Shown piece by piece: positions 9,528-20,467 of a DNA stretch of 64,000 nucleotides. The notes below the pieces were generated by a model. It made no database searches. It saw only the letters and a program-made list of their open reading frames with translations, and had not been told where the DNA came from. This DNA comes from Betaproteobacteria bacterium (lineage in GTDB: Bacteria > Pseudomonadota > Gammaproteobacteria > Burkholderiales > Burkholderiaceae_A), in the NCBI GenBank assembly GCA_016868255.1, contig VGHN01000007.1, forward strand, positions 30,143 to 94,142, given 5' to 3'. The translations under genes were made by a program, and so were the position numbers. Position 1 is the stretch's first letter; the number at the start of each line of letters is the position of its first letter.

Positions 9528-10544
9528 CTACCTCGCCGAGAGCATGGCCACCGCGGTGTCGAGCATGCGGTTGGAAAAGCCCCACTCGTTGTCATACCAG
9601 GAGAGCACCTTCACCAATCGTCCGTCGGGAGAGACGCGGGTCTGGGTGGAATCAAAAATACTCGAGCGCGGGTCGTGGTTGAAATCGATCGACACCAGGG
9701 GATCGGTGTTGTAACCCAATACCCCAGCCAATGCGCCTTCGCTGGCGGCCTTGAGCAATGCATTGACCTCATCGACCGAAGTCGCCTTCTTGGCCTGGAA
9801 ACTCAAATCCACCACCGAGACATTAATGGTGGGCACGCGCATGGCAAAGCCATCGAGCTTGCCATTGAGGTCGGGCAGAACCAGGCCCACGGCTGCGGCG
9901 GCGCCGGTCTTGGTGGGAATCATTGACATGGTGGCCGATCTCGCCCGGCGCAGGTCCTCGTGGTAGACGTCGGTGAGCACCTGGTCATTGGTGTAGGCAT
10001 GAATGGTGGTCATTAGGCCCGACTCAATGCCCAAGGCCTGATTGAGAACCATGGCCACCGGCGCCAAGCAGTTGGTCGTGCAGGAGGCATTGGAGACCAC
10101 CGTGTGAGTGGCCTTCAACACCGAGTGGTTCACACCATAGACCACCGTGGCATCGACATCCTTTCCGCCCGGTGCAGAGATCAATACCTTCTTGGCTCCC
10201 CCGGAGAGGTGCGAAGAGGCCTTCTCTTTGGATGTAAAGAAGCCGGTGCACTCCATGACCAGATCGACCCCAAGGTCTGCCCAGGGCAGGTCGGCCGGAT
10301 TGCGATTGGCAAGCACACGAATACGGTCGCCATTGACCACCATGTGCTCGCCCTCCACCTTTACATCGCCCGGAAAACGGCCATGCGCAGTGTCATAGCG
10401 GGTGAGGTGTGCATTGGTCTCTGAATTGCCGAGGTCGTTGATTGCAACGATCTCAAGATCGTGACGCTTGCCGCCTTCGTAGTGAGCACGCAAGACATTG
10501 CGGCCAATGCGGCCGTAACCATTGATTGCTACACGAAAAGCCAT
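9528..10544 (-). CDS. gapA: Glyceraldehyde-3-phosphate dehydrogenase, type I
   Basis: NAD(P)-dependent oxidation of glyceraldehyde-3-phosphate to 1,3-bisphosphoglycerate. 338 aa. The Rossmann motif [10 protein letters not shown] opens the protein. The catalytic cysteine is in [12 protein letters not shown], and the C-terminus has [13 protein letters not shown]. The start ATG 10544 has an AAGGAG-like site upstream. It lies 26 bases after tkt and five bases before pgk. Position 33 of the Rossmann domain reads IND, typical of NAD-preferring enzymes, but cofactor preference is an inference. Confidence 0.97.
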   Translation of the reverse strand: MAFRVAINGYGRIGRNVLRAHYEGGKRHDLEIVAINDLGNSETNAHLTRYDTAHGRFPGDVKVEGEHMVVNGDRIRVLANRNPADLPWADLGVDLVMECTGFFTSKEKASSHLSGGAKKVLISAPGGKDVDATVVYGVNHSVLKATHTVVSNASCTTNCLAPVAMVLNQALGIESGLMTTIHAYTNDQVLTDVYHEDLRRARSATMSMIPTKTGAAAAVGLVLPDLNGKLDGFAMRVPTINVSVVDLSFQAKKATSVDEVNALLKAASEGALAGVLGYNTDPLVSIDFNHDPRSSIFDSTQTRVSPDGRLVKVLSWYDNEWGFSNRMLDTAVAMLSAR

Positions 10545-10570
10545 GAACCGCTCCTTGCCAATGAATGAAT

Positions 10571-12628
10571 TTATGAGTGACTGAGCACGATCTTAGCTGT
10601 CTCCACCACGGCCTCGGCAGTCAGGCCAAAGAGCTTGAAGAGTTCACCGGCCGGGGCGGACTCACCGAAACGATCCAGGCCCATCACCGCATCGGGCTGG
10701 TACTTCCACCAGCCATCGGTGACACCCGCCTCGATCACCACCCGTGGCACACCGTGGGGCAGCACCGATTCTTTGTAGCTGCTGGGCTGTTGATCAAAAA
10801 CAGTGGTCGAAGGCAGGGAGACCACCCGCACTGCAACCTTCTGCGAACGCAATTGGCCGGCTGCCGCCATGGCCAGGGAGACCTCGGAACCAGTGGCCAT
10901 CAAGACAATATCTGGCTGGGCGTCCGACGAGAGCACATAGCCCCCCTTGCTCACATTCTTGGCCTGCTCCGGAGAACAGATCTGCGGTGGCAGGGCCTGG
11001 CGAGAAAGAAGCAGCGCCGTGGGACCCGACTTGTATGAGAGTGCAGCCTGCCATGCCACAGCAGTCTCCACCGCATCGGCTGGGCGCCAGACATGAAGGC
11101 CTGGAATGAGCCGAAGGCTCGCCGGATGCTCCACCGGCTGATGGGTGGGCCCATCCTCGCCCAGGCCAATCGAATCGTGGGTAAAGACATGAATCACCTG
11201 GCGCTTCATGAGCGCGGCCATGCGAATGGCATTGCGGCTGTAGTCAGAGAAGGTGAGGAAGGTGCCGCAATAGGGAACAAAGCCCCCGTGCAAGGCAATG
11301 CCGTTGCAGATGGCAGCCATGCCAAATTCCCGAACTCCATAGGAGACATGTCGACCCGCAGTCAGGGTGCCCTGTCGATCCACTGAGAGCGACGCCACGC
11401 CCTTCCAATTGGTGAGGTTGCTGCCCGTGAGATCGGCCGAGCCACCCAAGAAGGCGGGCAGACGAGGGCCCAAGTCATCCAAAACCATCTGCGAGGCCTT
11501 GCGTGTAGCGACATTGGGCATTTGCTTACAGAACTCTGCAATAAGTGCCTGGTTGCGCGACTCCAAGTCCTTGGGGAAGCGGCCGGAGAGTCGATCATCG
11601 AGTTGCTTGGCCAGTTCGGGATGGGCCAACGCATAGCGCTGCCAGAGGGACTTCCATTCGGACTCCATCTGGGCGCCACGCGACTTGGCACTCCAGGCCT
11701 GGGCCACATCGGATGGAATTTCAAAGGGGGCATGGGGCCAGTCGATGGCGCCTCGGGTCAAGGCAATCTCTGCATCGCCGAGCGCTTCCCCATGGGCCTT
11801 TGCAGTGCCAACTCGGTTGGGAGAACCCTTGCCAATTTCTGTCTTGCAGATGATGAGTGTCGGGGCCAGTCGGCCGTTGCATCCATTGCGTGCCCAGCCC
11901 TTGGCCCGCTCAATGGCCTGGCTCACCGCTGAATCGTCGTGCCCATCAATCGGCCCAATCACATTCCATCCATAGGCCTCAAAGCGCTTGCGTGTGTCGT
12001 CTCGAAACCATCCGTCGATCTTTCCATCAATCGAGATGCCGTTGTCGTCGTAGAGCGCGATGAGTTTGGAGAGGCCCCAGACGCCAGCCAGCGAGCAGGC
12101 CTCGTGGCTAATGCCCTCCATCAGACAGCCATCGCCCAGAAACGCATAGGTGTGGTGATCCACGACCTCCATGCCCGGCCGATTGAACTCGGCCGCCAGA
12201 AGTCGCTCGGCCAGTGCCATGCCCACGGCATTGGTGATGCCCTGCCCCAAGGGGCCCGTGGTGGTCTCCACACCGGGGGTCACGTCGACCTCGGGGTGGC
12301 CTGGGGTCTTGGAATGCAGCTGCCGAAACCGCTTGATCTCGCCAATGGGAAGGTCGTATCCGCTGAGGTGTAAAAGGGAATACAAAAGCATGGAGCCGTG
12401 GCCGTTGGAGACCACGAAGCGATCTCGGTTGGCCCAGGCGGGGTTGCTGGGGTTGTGCTGCAGGTGGTCTGCCCAGAGCGCCACAGCAATCTCGGCCATG
12501 CCCATGGGCATGCCCGGGTGACCTGAGTTGGCGGCCTGAACCGCGTCCATCGACAGGGCCCGAATGGCATTGGCCATCTGACGGCGCATGGGAGCGGAGT
12601 GGCTGGCTTGGGTAGACTGGCTTGACAT
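10571..12628 (-). CDS. tkt: Transketolase
   Basis: Thiamine-diphosphate enzyme of the pentose phosphate pathway, 685 aa. N-terminal region: [14 protein letters not shown] and [15 protein letters not shown]. The TPP motif is [13 protein letters not shown] through [10 protein letters not shown]. The pyrimidine domain has [15 protein letters not shown] and [18 protein letters not shown], and the C-terminal domain ends with [11 protein letters not shown]. First gene of the leftward tkt-gapA-pgk-fba-purCE-purK-tsaC operon, divergent from rsmE across 117 bases. Confidence 0.97.
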   Translation of the reverse strand: MSSQSTQASHSAPMRRQMANAIRALSMDAVQAANSGHPGMPMGMAEIAVALWADHLQHNPSNPAWANRDRFVVSNGHGSMLLYSLLHLSGYDLPIGEIKRFRQLHSKTPGHPEVDVTPGVETTTGPLGQGITNAVGMALAERLLAAEFNRPGMEVVDHHTYAFLGDGCLMEGISHEACSLAGVWGLSKLIALYDDNGISIDGKIDGWFRDDTRKRFEAYGWNVIGPIDGHDDSAVSQAIERAKGWARNGCNGRLAPTLIICKTEIGKGSPNRVGTAKAHGEALGDAEIALTRGAIDWPHAPFEIPSDVAQAWSAKSRGAQMESEWKSLWQRYALAHPELAKQLDDRLSGRFPKDLESRNQALIAEFCKQMPNVATRKASQMVLDDLGPRLPAFLGGSADLTGSNLTNWKGVASLSVDRQGTLTAGRHVSYGVREFGMAAICNGIALHGGFVPYCGTFLTFSDYSRNAIRMAALMKRQVIHVFTHDSIGLGEDGPTHQPVEHPASLRLIPGLHVWRPADAVETAVAWQAALSYKSGPTALLLSRQALPPQICSPEQAKNVSKGGYVLSSDAQPDIVLMATGSEVSLAMAAAGQLRSQKVAVRVVSLPSTTVFDQQPSSYKESVLPHGVPRVVIEAGVTDGWWKYQPDAVMGLDRFGESAPAGELFKLFGLTAEAVVETAKIVLSHS

Positions 12629-12745
12629 GATTAGAGAGTCCGGCGGGCAAAGAGGAATAGGGATTCTACTGAGACCACCACCCCTAAGACCAATTGATGT
12701 TCCTGACCATTATTTCAAAGAAAAACTGATCAATGAGCCCGACCC

Positions 12746-13597
12746 ATGCAGATTCGACTCTTCCATAGCCCGCTGGCCCAGGGGCCCTGCAGACTCTCCG
12801 AGGAGGCCTCCCACCACCTGGTTCGCGTGCTTCGCGCCGAACAAGGCCATGCCGTTATTCTTTTCGATGGGCTGGGCAACGAGGCGGGGGCTCGGGTTGT
12901 AGAGGCCAATGCAAAGGCCTGCATGGTGGAGGTTGGTGCCGTGAAGACCGTCTCTCGCGAGTCGCCCCTGCAGATCACTGTGGCCCAGGCCCTCTGCCTG
13001 GGCGACAAAATGGATTGGGTGGTACAGAAGGCCAGTGAGTTAGGCGCCACCTTGATTCAGCCGCTTGCGGCGCAACGCAGCCAGTTGAAACTCAAAGGGC
13101 CACGGCTCGAGAAGCGACTCGCCCACTGGCGAGCAATCGCCGAGGCTGCGGCCGCCCAATGTGGGCGCAATGCCGTGCCAATCGTTGCACCTCTGCAGCG
13201 TTCCGCCGAATACTTCGCGTCGATCGAGAACAGCGAGGACAGCAAGGGCGGCGAACGCAGTGAACAATTTGGTCAAAGGAAGCAGAACGAGCAGAACGAG
13301 CAGAACGAGCAGAACGAGCAGAACGAGCAGAACGAGCAGAACGAGCAGAGAAAAAAGGGGTTGGAGCAGACCCGCTGGATCTTGGACCCCTTCGCATCGG
13401 AGTCCCTGGGCCAGGCCCCACTCTCTAACTTCCTCACCATCGCGATTGGGCCCGAAGCGGGCTGGACAGACGAGGAGGAGGAGCAGGCCCAACGCGCTGG
13501 GTTCGTTGGCATTCGATGCGGCCCACGCATTCTTCGCACCGAGACGGCCGCAGCAGCCGTGCTCGCCGCCGTGGCCGTTCGCATTGGAGAGTTTTAG
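12746..13597 (+). CDS. rsmE: 16S rRNA (uracil-1498-N3)-methyltransferase RsmE with low-complexity insertion
   Basis: SAM-dependent SPOUT methyltransferase acting on 16S rRNA U1498. 283 aa, longer than the usual roughly 240-250. N-terminal PUA-like part (RLFHSPLAQG, ASHHLVRVLRAEQGHAV), then MDWVVQKASELGATLIQPL. The knotted SAM site is LTIAIGPEAGWTDEE and GPRILRTETAA at the C-terminus. The extra length is an insertion at about residues 160-205 containing seven NEQ triplets (DNA repeats at 13283-13345), just before the SAM-binding half. Both catalytic segments are intact, so the enzyme is probably functional with a flexible loop. Confidence 0.93.
   Translation: MQIRLFHSPLAQGPCRLSEEASHHLVRVLRAEQGHAVILFDGLGNEAGARVVEANAKACMVEVGAVKTVSRESPLQITVAQALCLGDKMDWVVQKASELGATLIQPLAAQRSQLKLKGPRLEKRLAHWRAIAEAAAAQCGRNAVPIVAPLQRSAEYFASIENSEDSKGGERSEQFGQRKQNEQNEQNEQNEQNEQNEQNEQRKKGLEQTRWILDPFASESLGQAPLSNFLTIAIGPEAGWTDEEEEQAQRAGFVGIRCGPRILRTETAAAAVLAAVAVRIGEF
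13283..13348 (+). repeat. Nine-base coding tandem repeat (seven units plus CAG)
   Basis: The unit CAGAACGAG occurs seven times without mismatch at 13283-13345, followed by CAG. It encodes (Gln-)Asn-Glu-Gln repeats inside RsmE. The unit is a multiple of three, so copy-number change would not shift the frame. Perfect identity of the units implies recent slippage expansion. Confidence 0.95.
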
Positions 13598-13641
13598 TTG
13601 AGCGAGCCCTCGCGCACGGTGAGACCGAGCTTGCTTCCCTA

Positions 13642-15939
13642 CTAGACCGGGCTCACTGCCCAGCTCGCTGAGTTGGCATGCTTCACAGTCAGCGCGGTCA
13701 TGTTGACCACGCGCCGAACCGTGGCGGATGCGGTGAGGATATGCACCGGTGCGCGGCATCCCAGCAAGATGGGACCAATGGCCACGTTGTTGCCGGCGGC
13801 CCGCTTGAGCAGGTTGTAGGCAATATTGGCCGACTCGAGGCTTGGCAAGACCAACAAATTCGCATCGCCCTGAAGCGTGGAATGCGGCATCATCGCTCGG
13901 CGCAACTCGGCATCAATCGCTACGTCGGCATGCATCTCGCCATCGATGTTCATCTCGGGTTCGCGCGCGCGCACCATCGAGAGCACCGCACGCATTTTTC
14001 GGGCGGAGTCGGCATTAACGGAACCAAAATTGCTGTGTGAGAGAAGCGCCACTCGGGGCTCGAGTCCGAGCGAGCGCATGACATGCGCGGCCGAGAGCGT
14101 AATTTCTGCGAGGTGCTCGGCCGAGGGATTCTCGTTGACATGGGTGTCGACCAGCGCAAGCACGCGAGACGGCAGTATGAGAATGTTCATGGCCCCGTAG
14201 ACCGACCATCCCTTGGCGCGCCCCAGAACTTGGTCCACATAATGCAAGTGAAGGTCATGCGTGCCGAAGGTTCCGCAAATCATTCCGTCGGCCTGGCCCT
14301 TGTGAATCATCATGGCGCCAATCAGCGTGTGTCGGCGGCGCATCTCGATCTGTGCGTATTGGGCCGTCACACCCTTGCGATCGGTCATTGAATGGTAGGT
14401 CTCCCAATATTCACGGAAGCGATCATCGAACTCTGGGTTGACCACCTCGAAGTCCTCGCCGATGCGAATTCGAAGACCGAATCGCTTGATGCGTCGCTCG
14501 ATCACCGCAGGGCGCCCAATCAGAATCGGGTCGGCCAGTCGCTCATCAATCACCACCTGAACCGCGCGAAGAATGCGTTCCTCTTCGCCCTCGGCAAAAA
14601 CAATGCGCCGCTTCTCGGCCATGCGAGCGGCGGTGATGATCGGCGTCATGAAGTTGCCAGAGTGATAGACAAACTCTTGCAGTCGGTCCATGTAGGCATT
14701 CATGTCTGCAATAGGGCGAACGGCCACGCCATCGTTCATGGCCGCTTGCGCCACCGCAGGGGCGATTCGCAAAATAAGACGCGGATCGAAAGGCTTGGGA
14801 ATGAGGTAGTCCGGCCCAAATGAAATCCCCTCGGTGCCGTAGGCGCGGGTAACCACCTCGGACTGCTCGGCCCGGGCCAACTCGGCCATCGCCTTCACGG
14901 CAGCGAGTTCCATTCCACGCGTGATCGTGGTCGCACCAACGTCCAATGCCCCCCGGAAGATGAACGGGAAACAGAGCACGTTGTTGACCTGGTTCGGATA
15001 GTCGGTTCGGCCCGTGGCAATGATCACATCGGGGCGAACCTTGCGCGCATCTTCGGGAAGAATCTCTGGCTCGGGATTGGCCAGCGCAAAAATAATGGGG
15101 CGCTCGGCCATCTGCTTGACCATCTCGGGCTTGAGAACCCCACCAGCCGAGAGTCCAAGAAAAACGTCTGCACCAGCAATCACATCGGCCAGCGTGCGCG
15201 CCGAGGTGGGCTGCGCGAATCGCTCCTTCTCTGGGTCCATCAACTCCTTGCGGCCCTCATAGACCACGCCCTTGATGTCCGTCACCCAGATGTTTTCCTT
15301 CTTGATTCCAAGATCGAGCAGGAGATCGAGGCAGGCCAGCGCTGCGGCACCGGCACCCGAGACCACGAGCTTGATCTTCGAAATCTCTTTCTCGACCACT
15401 GCCAGGCCATTGACCAAGGCAGCGGACACCACAATGGCCGTTCCATGTTGATCGTCATGAAAGACAGGAATCTTCATGCGCTCGCGCAGCTTGCGCTCGA
15501 TGTAGAAACAATCGGGGGCCTTGATGTCCTCGAGGTTGATTCCCCCAAAGGTGGGCTCAAGGGCGGCAATCACTTCCACCAGTTTGTCGAGGTCCTCGCG
15601 CTCATTGAGTTCAATGTCAAAGACATCAATGCCGGCGAAGTTTTTGAAGAGAACGGCCTTACCCTCCATCACAGGCTTGGCACCCAGTGGCCCGATGTTG
15701 CCCAGGCCCAGCACGGCCGTGCCATTGGTGACCACGCCAACCAGATTCCCTCGCGAGGTGTATTTCCAGACGTTCATCGGATCGTCGGCGATCTCGAGAC
15801 AGGCCGCGGCCACACCAGGCGAATAGGCCAGTGCGAGGTCTCGCTGATTCACCACCTGTTTGGTGGGCGCGATGGCGATTTTTCCGGGGGTGGGCAGTGC
15901 GTGGTAATCGAGCGCTTGCTTGCGAAGGGTGGGATCCAT
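13642..15939 (-). CDS. maeB: NADP-dependent malic enzyme, MaeB type (malic enzyme - phosphotransacetylase-like fusion)
   Basis: Oxidative decarboxylation of malate to pyruvate. 765 aa. Residues 1 to about 430 are malic enzyme ([28 protein letters not shown], the NAD(P) motif [16 protein letters not shown], and [10 protein letters not shown]). The remainder is a phosphotransacetylase-like domain ([23 protein letters not shown] onwards), which in MaeB proteins is regulatory rather than catalytic. ATG 15939 gives the typical [13 protein letters not shown]; upstream in-frame starts overlap the preceding gene. It lies 62 bases downstream of the large FAD/Fe-S dehydrogenase on the same strand. Confidence 0.95.
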   Translation of the reverse strand: MDPTLRKQALDYHALPTPGKIAIAPTKQVVNQRDLALAYSPGVAAACLEIADDPMNVWKYTSRGNLVGVVTNGTAVLGLGNIGPLGAKPVMEGKAVLFKNFAGIDVFDIELNEREDLDKLVEVIAALEPTFGGINLEDIKAPDCFYIERKLRERMKIPVFHDDQHGTAIVVSAALVNGLAVVEKEISKIKLVVSGAGAAALACLDLLLDLGIKKENIWVTDIKGVVYEGRKELMDPEKERFAQPTSARTLADVIAGADVFLGLSAGGVLKPEMVKQMAERPIIFALANPEPEILPEDARKVRPDVIIATGRTDYPNQVNNVLCFPFIFRGALDVGATTITRGMELAAVKAMAELARAEQSEVVTRAYGTEGISFGPDYLIPKPFDPRLILRIAPAVAQAAMNDGVAVRPIADMNAYMDRLQEFVYHSGNFMTPIITAARMAEKRRIVFAEGEEERILRAVQVVIDERLADPILIGRPAVIERRIKRFGLRIRIGEDFEVVNPEFDDRFREYWETYHSMTDRKGVTAQYAQIEMRRRHTLIGAMMIHKGQADGMICGTFGTHDLHLHYVDQVLGRAKGWSVYGAMNILILPSRVLALVDTHVNENPSAEHLAEITLSAAHVMRSLGLEPRVALLSHSNFGSVNADSARKMRAVLSMVRAREPEMNIDGEMHADVAIDAELRRAMMPHSTLQGDANLLVLPSLESANIAYNLLKRAAGNNVAIGPILLGCRAPVHILTASATVRRVVNMTALTVKHANSASWAVSPV

Positions 15940-16001
15940 AACGGGCCTATTTAACTGAAGTAGAGAGAATGACTGAAGTTGCGATAAATGAAATTGTGCG
16001 C

Positions 16002-19000
16002 CTAAGCGTGGGCGGGGATGGGCCTGGCAAGAATTCGTGCCAGCGCAACCGCCGCATGCATGGGTTGACGCTCTGCTCCCAGGCCCGAGAGGTCGGTAAT
16101 TTGATGTCGACAAGAAAAGCCATCGGCAACAATCCAGGCCGATGCAGGTGCCTTGCGAAGAGTCGGCAGCAGGCTCAGTTCTGCCATGGCCTTCGAAACC
16201 TCCTGGTGTCGCTCTTCATAGCCAAAGCTGCCGGCCATGCCACAACAACTCGACTCAATGAGTGACACTTCGGCACCCACTGCACGCAGCGCCTCGAGCG
16301 TCGGGTTGATCGCCGCCTGCGCCTTCTGATGACAGTGGCCGTGGACCAAAATCTCCAGCCCGCTGCCGTGTGCGGTTGGCTTGATTCGTCCCGACTTTAG
16401 TTGGGCGACCCACCACTCTTCAAACAAGAAGGTCTGTTTTGCCAGTTGCTGTGCGGCCCCACCCAGCCCGTAGGAGCGCCATTCATCACGAATGCTCAAT
16501 AGGCACGAAGGCTCGAATCCGACTATTGGAACCCCCCGCTCGAGAGCGGGCCCAAGCGCCTCAAGACAGCCCACGGCCTGGGCCTTGGCCTCATCGATCA
16601 TGCCCACCGAGAGCGCTGTTCTTCCGCAACAGAGGGGTTGGTGGCCTGCCGCACCCGACCATGCCACCGCGAAGCCCATGCCGTGCAGCATTCGATGGAC
16701 TTCCACCAATTCCGCGGGTGAGAACGATTCAGAGAAGGTGTCGGCCCAGAGAATGAGATCGCACTCATCGAAGGAGGTCTCGGGCAATTGCGCCTGCCTG
16801 CGCAGTTGCGCGAAACCTTTTGCATGCCAATTTGGTAGGGGTCGCTCGGCCGCGATGCCCACGAGTCGCTGCATGAGTCGGGCCACCAAGGGCAGACGGT
16901 TGCGAAGATTAAAGATGGTGGCCAACACAGGCCAGTCTCGAACCGCCTGACGAATCCGCGGCAGACCGGCCACGGCTCGGTCTTTGAGTGAGAAGCCTCG
17001 AGACTTGCCGCGCTGATAGGCGGCCTCGATCTTCATTCGCGCCATATCGACGCCAGTGGGGCACTCGCGCTGGCAGCCCTTGCAGCCCACACAGAGATCG
17101 AGTGCCTCTTCAACCTCGCTCCCCACAATGCCGGATGGCAGTTGACCACTGACAGCAAGTCGCAGGGTATTGGCTCGGCCACGAACCGAGTGGATCTCTT
17201 GGCGCGTCACTCGGTAACTTGGGCACATGGTGCCGGCATCGAACTTTCGGCAGTGGCCATTGTTGTTGCACATCTCGACGGCCTTGGCCAGACCACCCGT
17301 GGGATCCGCGCCCGACCCGGGTTCCGTGATTCGAATGCCCATGGTGCCGGGGTCGCCCTTCTCGGAGGGATCGTTCTTCACATTCCAGACAGACCAATCA
17401 AGACCGGTTGCCATTGGCAAGGCCGCATAGCCCGGCGAGTAGCGAAAAAGGCTTCGGTCATCCATGCGGGAGGGGCGCACGATCTTGCCCGGATTGAGGC
17501 GATTGGACGGATCGAAGAGGTCCTTCACCTGCTCAAAGGCCTGGGTGATTCGTGGTCCGAACTGCCACGAGACCCATTCACTTCGCACAAGACCATCGCC
17601 ATGCTCACCCGAGAAGGCCCCTTTGAATCGGCGCACCAGGGTACTGGCCTCTTGCGCAATCGATCGCATCTTCTCGGCGCCGTCGCGGCGCATATCGAGA
17701 ATGGGACGAACATGAAGCGTACCCACCGAGGCATGGGCATACCAGGTGCCTTGCGTGCCGTGACGGGCGAAGACCTCGGTGAGCGCGTCGGTGTAGTCGG
17801 CCAGGTGCTCGAGGGGCACCGCGCAGTCCTCGATAAAAGACACCGGTTTTCCATCGCCCTTCAACGACATCATGATGTTGAGGCCCGCCTTGCGAACCTC
17901 CCAGAGTGCCGACTGGCGTTTGGCATCGGTCATGGCCACCACAGACTGGGGTTGGCCCAGGTCCGCCATGAGCGTCTCCAACTCTCGCAGTCGCCGCTCG
18001 AGTGATGCCAAATCCTCGCCCGCAAACTCCACGAGCAAGAGTGCGTCTGTGGGCGCGCCATTCACAGGCACCACCGCATCCTGAATCACTGGCGCGAAGA
18101 CCGGGTTGACCCGACAGAGTTCGATCATCGTTCGGTCCACCAACTCAACCGCCACGGGGCCGAGTTCAACAATGCGAGCCGAGCTCAACATGGCCTTCTG
18201 AAAGGATGCGAAATTCACCACGCCCAACACCTTGTGCTTGGGAATGGGAGCGAGCCTTAGGGTAAGAGACTCGAATGTGGCCAAGGTGCCCTCGGAGCCA
18301 ACCAAGAGTTGCGCGAGATTCAGGCTGCCATCGGCGTTGTAGGGGCGCTCGCTCTGCGGAAAAAAGACATCGAGGTTGTAGCCACCAACGCGGCGCATGA
18401 CCTTGGGCCAGATCGCCTCGACTTCCGATCGCACCGACTCGGCCACCTGGAATAGCCCAGAGACCAGATCACGCATCCGCTGGTTGGAGAGGGCCATCGG
18501 GCCGCCATCACCAAAGCGAGCGAACCGGGCCCGGGTGCCGTCGTCGAGAATGGCATCAATGGCCTCGACGTTATGAACCATGTTGCCGTAGAAGAGCGAT
18601 CGGGAGCCGCAGGAATTGTTTCCGGCCATCCCACCGATGGTGCACTGGGCCGCCGTGGAGACATCCACTGGGAACCAGAGCCCATGCGGCTTTAAAAACT
18701 GATTGAGGTGGTCCAGAACCACGCCGGGCTCGACGGTGACTGTCCTTGCATCGACATCCAGGTCGCGGATGCCTCGCAGATAGCGGCTGGTATCCAAGAC
18801 CAGTGCCTCGCCCACGGTCTGACCACACTGGGAGGTGCCACCACCCCTGGGCAGAATGGCCACACCCGCATCGCGGGCGATGTCGAGGGCCAGGCCCAGG
18901 TCGGCCAGTGACCTGGGCACAGCGACCCCAATGGGCATGACCTGATAGATCGATGCATCGGTGGAATACCGACCCCTGGATGCGGCATCGAAGAGCACCT

Positions 19001-19118
19001 CGCCCCGCAGTTCGGAACGCAACCGGCTCACCAATGGCTGGCGAGCAATCGCCTGACCAATTCGGCCCTGGAGCAGTGCCCGTCGGGCCGGCTCGGGGGC
19101 GGGTGCGTTTTGAATCAC
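16002..19118 (-). CDS. FAD- and Fe-S-binding oxidoreductase, YdiJ / D-2-hydroxyglutarate dehydrogenase type
   Basis: A 1038-aa flavo-iron-sulfur protein close to the length and layout of E. coli YdiJ, a D-2-hydroxyglutarate dehydrogenase. Order: FAD-binding PCMH domain (LPRGGGTSQCGQTVG, then GGMAGNNSCGSRSL), FAD-oxidase C-terminal domain (AFSGEHGDGLVRSEW), a ferredoxin-like part with CVGCKGCQRECP (residues about 650-665), and a C-terminal CCG-type domain (GHCHQKAQ, ESSCCGMAGSFGYE). The start is GTG 19118. It probably oxidises a D-2-hydroxyacid such as 2-hydroxyglutarate, lactate or glycolate. It is divergent from an aminotransferase 80 bases away and upstream of maeB. Substrate choice is inference from family. 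Confidence 0.9.
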   Translation of the reverse strand: MIQNAPAPEPARRALLQGRIGQAIARQPLVSRLRSELRGEVLFDAASRGRYSTDASIYQVMPIGVAVPRSLADLGLALDIARDAGVAILPRGGGTSQCGQTVGEALVLDTSRYLRGIRDLDVDARTVTVEPGVVLDHLNQFLKPHGLWFPVDVSTAAQCTIGGMAGNNSCGSRSLFYGNMVHNVEAIDAILDDGTRARFARFGDGGPMALSNQRMRDLVSGLFQVAESVRSEVEAIWPKVMRRVGGYNLDVFFPQSERPYNADGSLNLAQLLVGSEGTLATFESLTLRLAPIPKHKVLGVVNFASFQKAMLSSARIVELGPVAVELVDRTMIELCRVNPVFAPVIQDAVVPVNGAPTDALLLVEFAGEDLASLERRLRELETLMADLGQPQSVVAMTDAKRQSALWEVRKAGLNIMMSLKGDGKPVSFIEDCAVPLEHLADYTDALTEVFARHGTQGTWYAHASVGTLHVRPILDMRRDGAEKMRSIAQEASTLVRRFKGAFSGEHGDGLVRSEWVSWQFGPRITQAFEQVKDLFDPSNRLNPGKIVRPSRMDDRSLFRYSPGYAALPMATGLDWSVWNVKNDPSEKGDPGTMGIRITEPGSGADPTGGLAKAVEMCNNNGHCRKFDAGTMCPSYRVTRQEIHSVRGRANTLRLAVSGQLPSGIVGSEVEEALDLCVGCKGCQRECPTGVDMARMKIEAAYQRGKSRGFSLKDRAVAGLPRIRQAVRDWPVLATIFNLRNRLPLVARLMQRLVGIAAERPLPNWHAKGFAQLRRQAQLPETSFDECDLILWADTFSESFSPAELVEVHRMLHGMGFAVAWSGAAGHQPLCCGRTALSVGMIDEAKAQAVGCLEALGPALERGVPIVGFEPSCLLSIRDEWRSYGLGGAAQQLAKQTFLFEEWWVAQLKSGRIKPTAHGSGLEILVHGHCHQKAQAAINPTLEALRAVGAEVSLIESSCCGMAGSFGYEERHQEVSKAMAELSLLPTLRKAPASAWIVADGFSCRHQITDLSGLGAERQPMHAAVALARILARPIPAHA

Positions 19119-19198
19119 GGTTGTTGACTTTGCAAGACTTGATTTGGCCTAAAGATTACAATGGCGGGTTAGTTTCACGATACAGAAAGCCATTGAAT

Positions 19199-20428
19199 AT
19201 GCAACGCGATTTTCCCCAGGCAATCAACGCCCGTTCAAGCCTCAATCGAGTCGGCCAGGGCCGCCATTTCCTGCAGATCCCCGGACCCTCCAATGTGCCC
19301 GACCGCATCCTGCGGGCCATTGACTTTCCGACCATCGACCACCGAGGCCCAGAGTTCCAAGCGCTTGCCCTGCGCGTGCTTGAGTCGGTTCGCCCTCTCT
19401 TCGGCACCAGCGGCCCAGTGGTGCTCTACCCGGGTTCGGGAACCGGCGCCTGGGAGGCCGCACTGGTCAATACGCTCAGCCCCGGCGACGAGGTGCTCAT
19501 GCTCGAGGCCGGGCACTTCGCGACCCTCTGGGCCCGCATGGCCACACGACTTGGTCTCAAGCCCGAGATGATGCAGGGCAGCTGGCGCGAAGGCGTGCGC
19601 GCCGACGTGATTGCCGAGCGCCTCAAGAAGGATTCGCAACACGCAATCAAGGCCGTCTGCGTGGTCCACAACGAGACCTCCACCGGAATCACCTCTGACA
19701 TCGCAGCAGTGCGCAAGGCCATTGATTCGGCCAAGCACCCTGCACTGCTTCTGGTGGACACCATCTCGGCCCTGGGCAGCGTTGAATTTAAGTTCGATGA
19801 ATGGGGCGTGGATGTGGCGGTGGCCAGTTCGCAGAAGGGCCTGATGATGCCCCCCGGAATGGGGCTCAATGCTGTCAGTCAGAAGGCGCTTGAAGTCAGC
19901 AAGACTGCCAAGTTGCCGCGGGCCTTCTGGGCATGGGATGACATTCTCGAGGCGAACAAAAAGGGCTTCTGGCCGAGTACGCCGAACACCAACTTGATCT
20001 ACGGCTTGGCCGAGGCCATCGACATGTTCAACGAGGAGGGCCTGGATCGGGTCTTTGCACGCCACAAGCGCCACTCGGCCGCAACGCGTGCCTGCGTGGA
20101 GGCATGGGGTCTAGAGATCGTCTGCCAGAACCCGGCCGAACACAGCCCCGTGCTCACTGCGGTGATGATGCCCGAGGGCACTGGCGGCAAGTCACACGAT
20201 GCCGATGCCTTCCGAGCAATCGCGCTGGAAAAATTCAACATCTCGCTTGGAATGGGTTTGTCTAAGCTGGCCGGGAAGGTCTTTCGTATTGGCCACCTCG
20301 GCGACTTCAACGACCTGAGCCTTATTGGCGCATTGTCGGGTGTTGAAATGGCGCTTGGCTTGGCGGGCGTGCCCCACAAGGCAGGCGGCGTTCAGGCCGC
20401 CATGCAGTCGCTCGCCAAAACCGCTTAA
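19199..20428 (+). CDS. Serine-glyoxylate / alanine-glyoxylate aminotransferase family protein, paralogue 2
   Basis: Class V PLP aminotransferase, about 409 aa, clearly paralogous to the gene at 1011-2243 (shared GRHFLQIPGPSNVPDRILRA and DHRGPEF at the N-terminus, SGTGAWEAALVNTLSPGD, SSQKGLMMPPG with the PLP lysine, and HLGDFNDL). ATG 19199 was chosen because it matches the paralogue; in-frame upstream codons run back into the divergent gene. The neighbouring large FAD oxidoreductase suggests coupling of hydroxyacid oxidation to transamination of the resulting oxoacid. The exact substrate pair is unknown. Confidence 0.88.
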   Translation: MQRDFPQAINARSSLNRVGQGRHFLQIPGPSNVPDRILRAIDFPTIDHRGPEFQALALRVLESVRPLFGTSGPVVLYPGSGTGAWEAALVNTLSPGDEVLMLEAGHFATLWARMATRLGLKPEMMQGSWREGVRADVIAERLKKDSQHAIKAVCVVHNETSTGITSDIAAVRKAIDSAKHPALLLVDTISALGSVEFKFDEWGVDVAVASSQKGLMMPPGMGLNAVSQKALEVSKTAKLPRAFWAWDDILEANKKGFWPSTPNTNLIYGLAEAIDMFNEEGLDRVFARHKRHSAATRACVEAWGLEIVCQNPAEHSPVLTAVMMPEGTGGKSHDADAFRAIALEKFNISLGMGLSKLAGKVFRIGHLGDFNDLSLIGALSGVEMALGLAGVPHKAGGVQAAMQSLAKTA

Positions 20429-20467
20429 CACTCTGGGGTGCCCCCTGGGGGTGGCCCCCCTGTCCCA

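Noticed and set aside
13040..13759. Long minus-strand frame with Leu/Val repeats opposite rsmE
   Set aside because: The repeats are the antisense of the CAGAACGAG units; rsmE motifs on the plus strand are intact.
20436..20462. G/C-rich inverted runs between the convergent aminotransferase and transglycosylase genes
   Set aside because: Short G and C runs can pair, but there is no T-run on either side, so I do not call a terminator.
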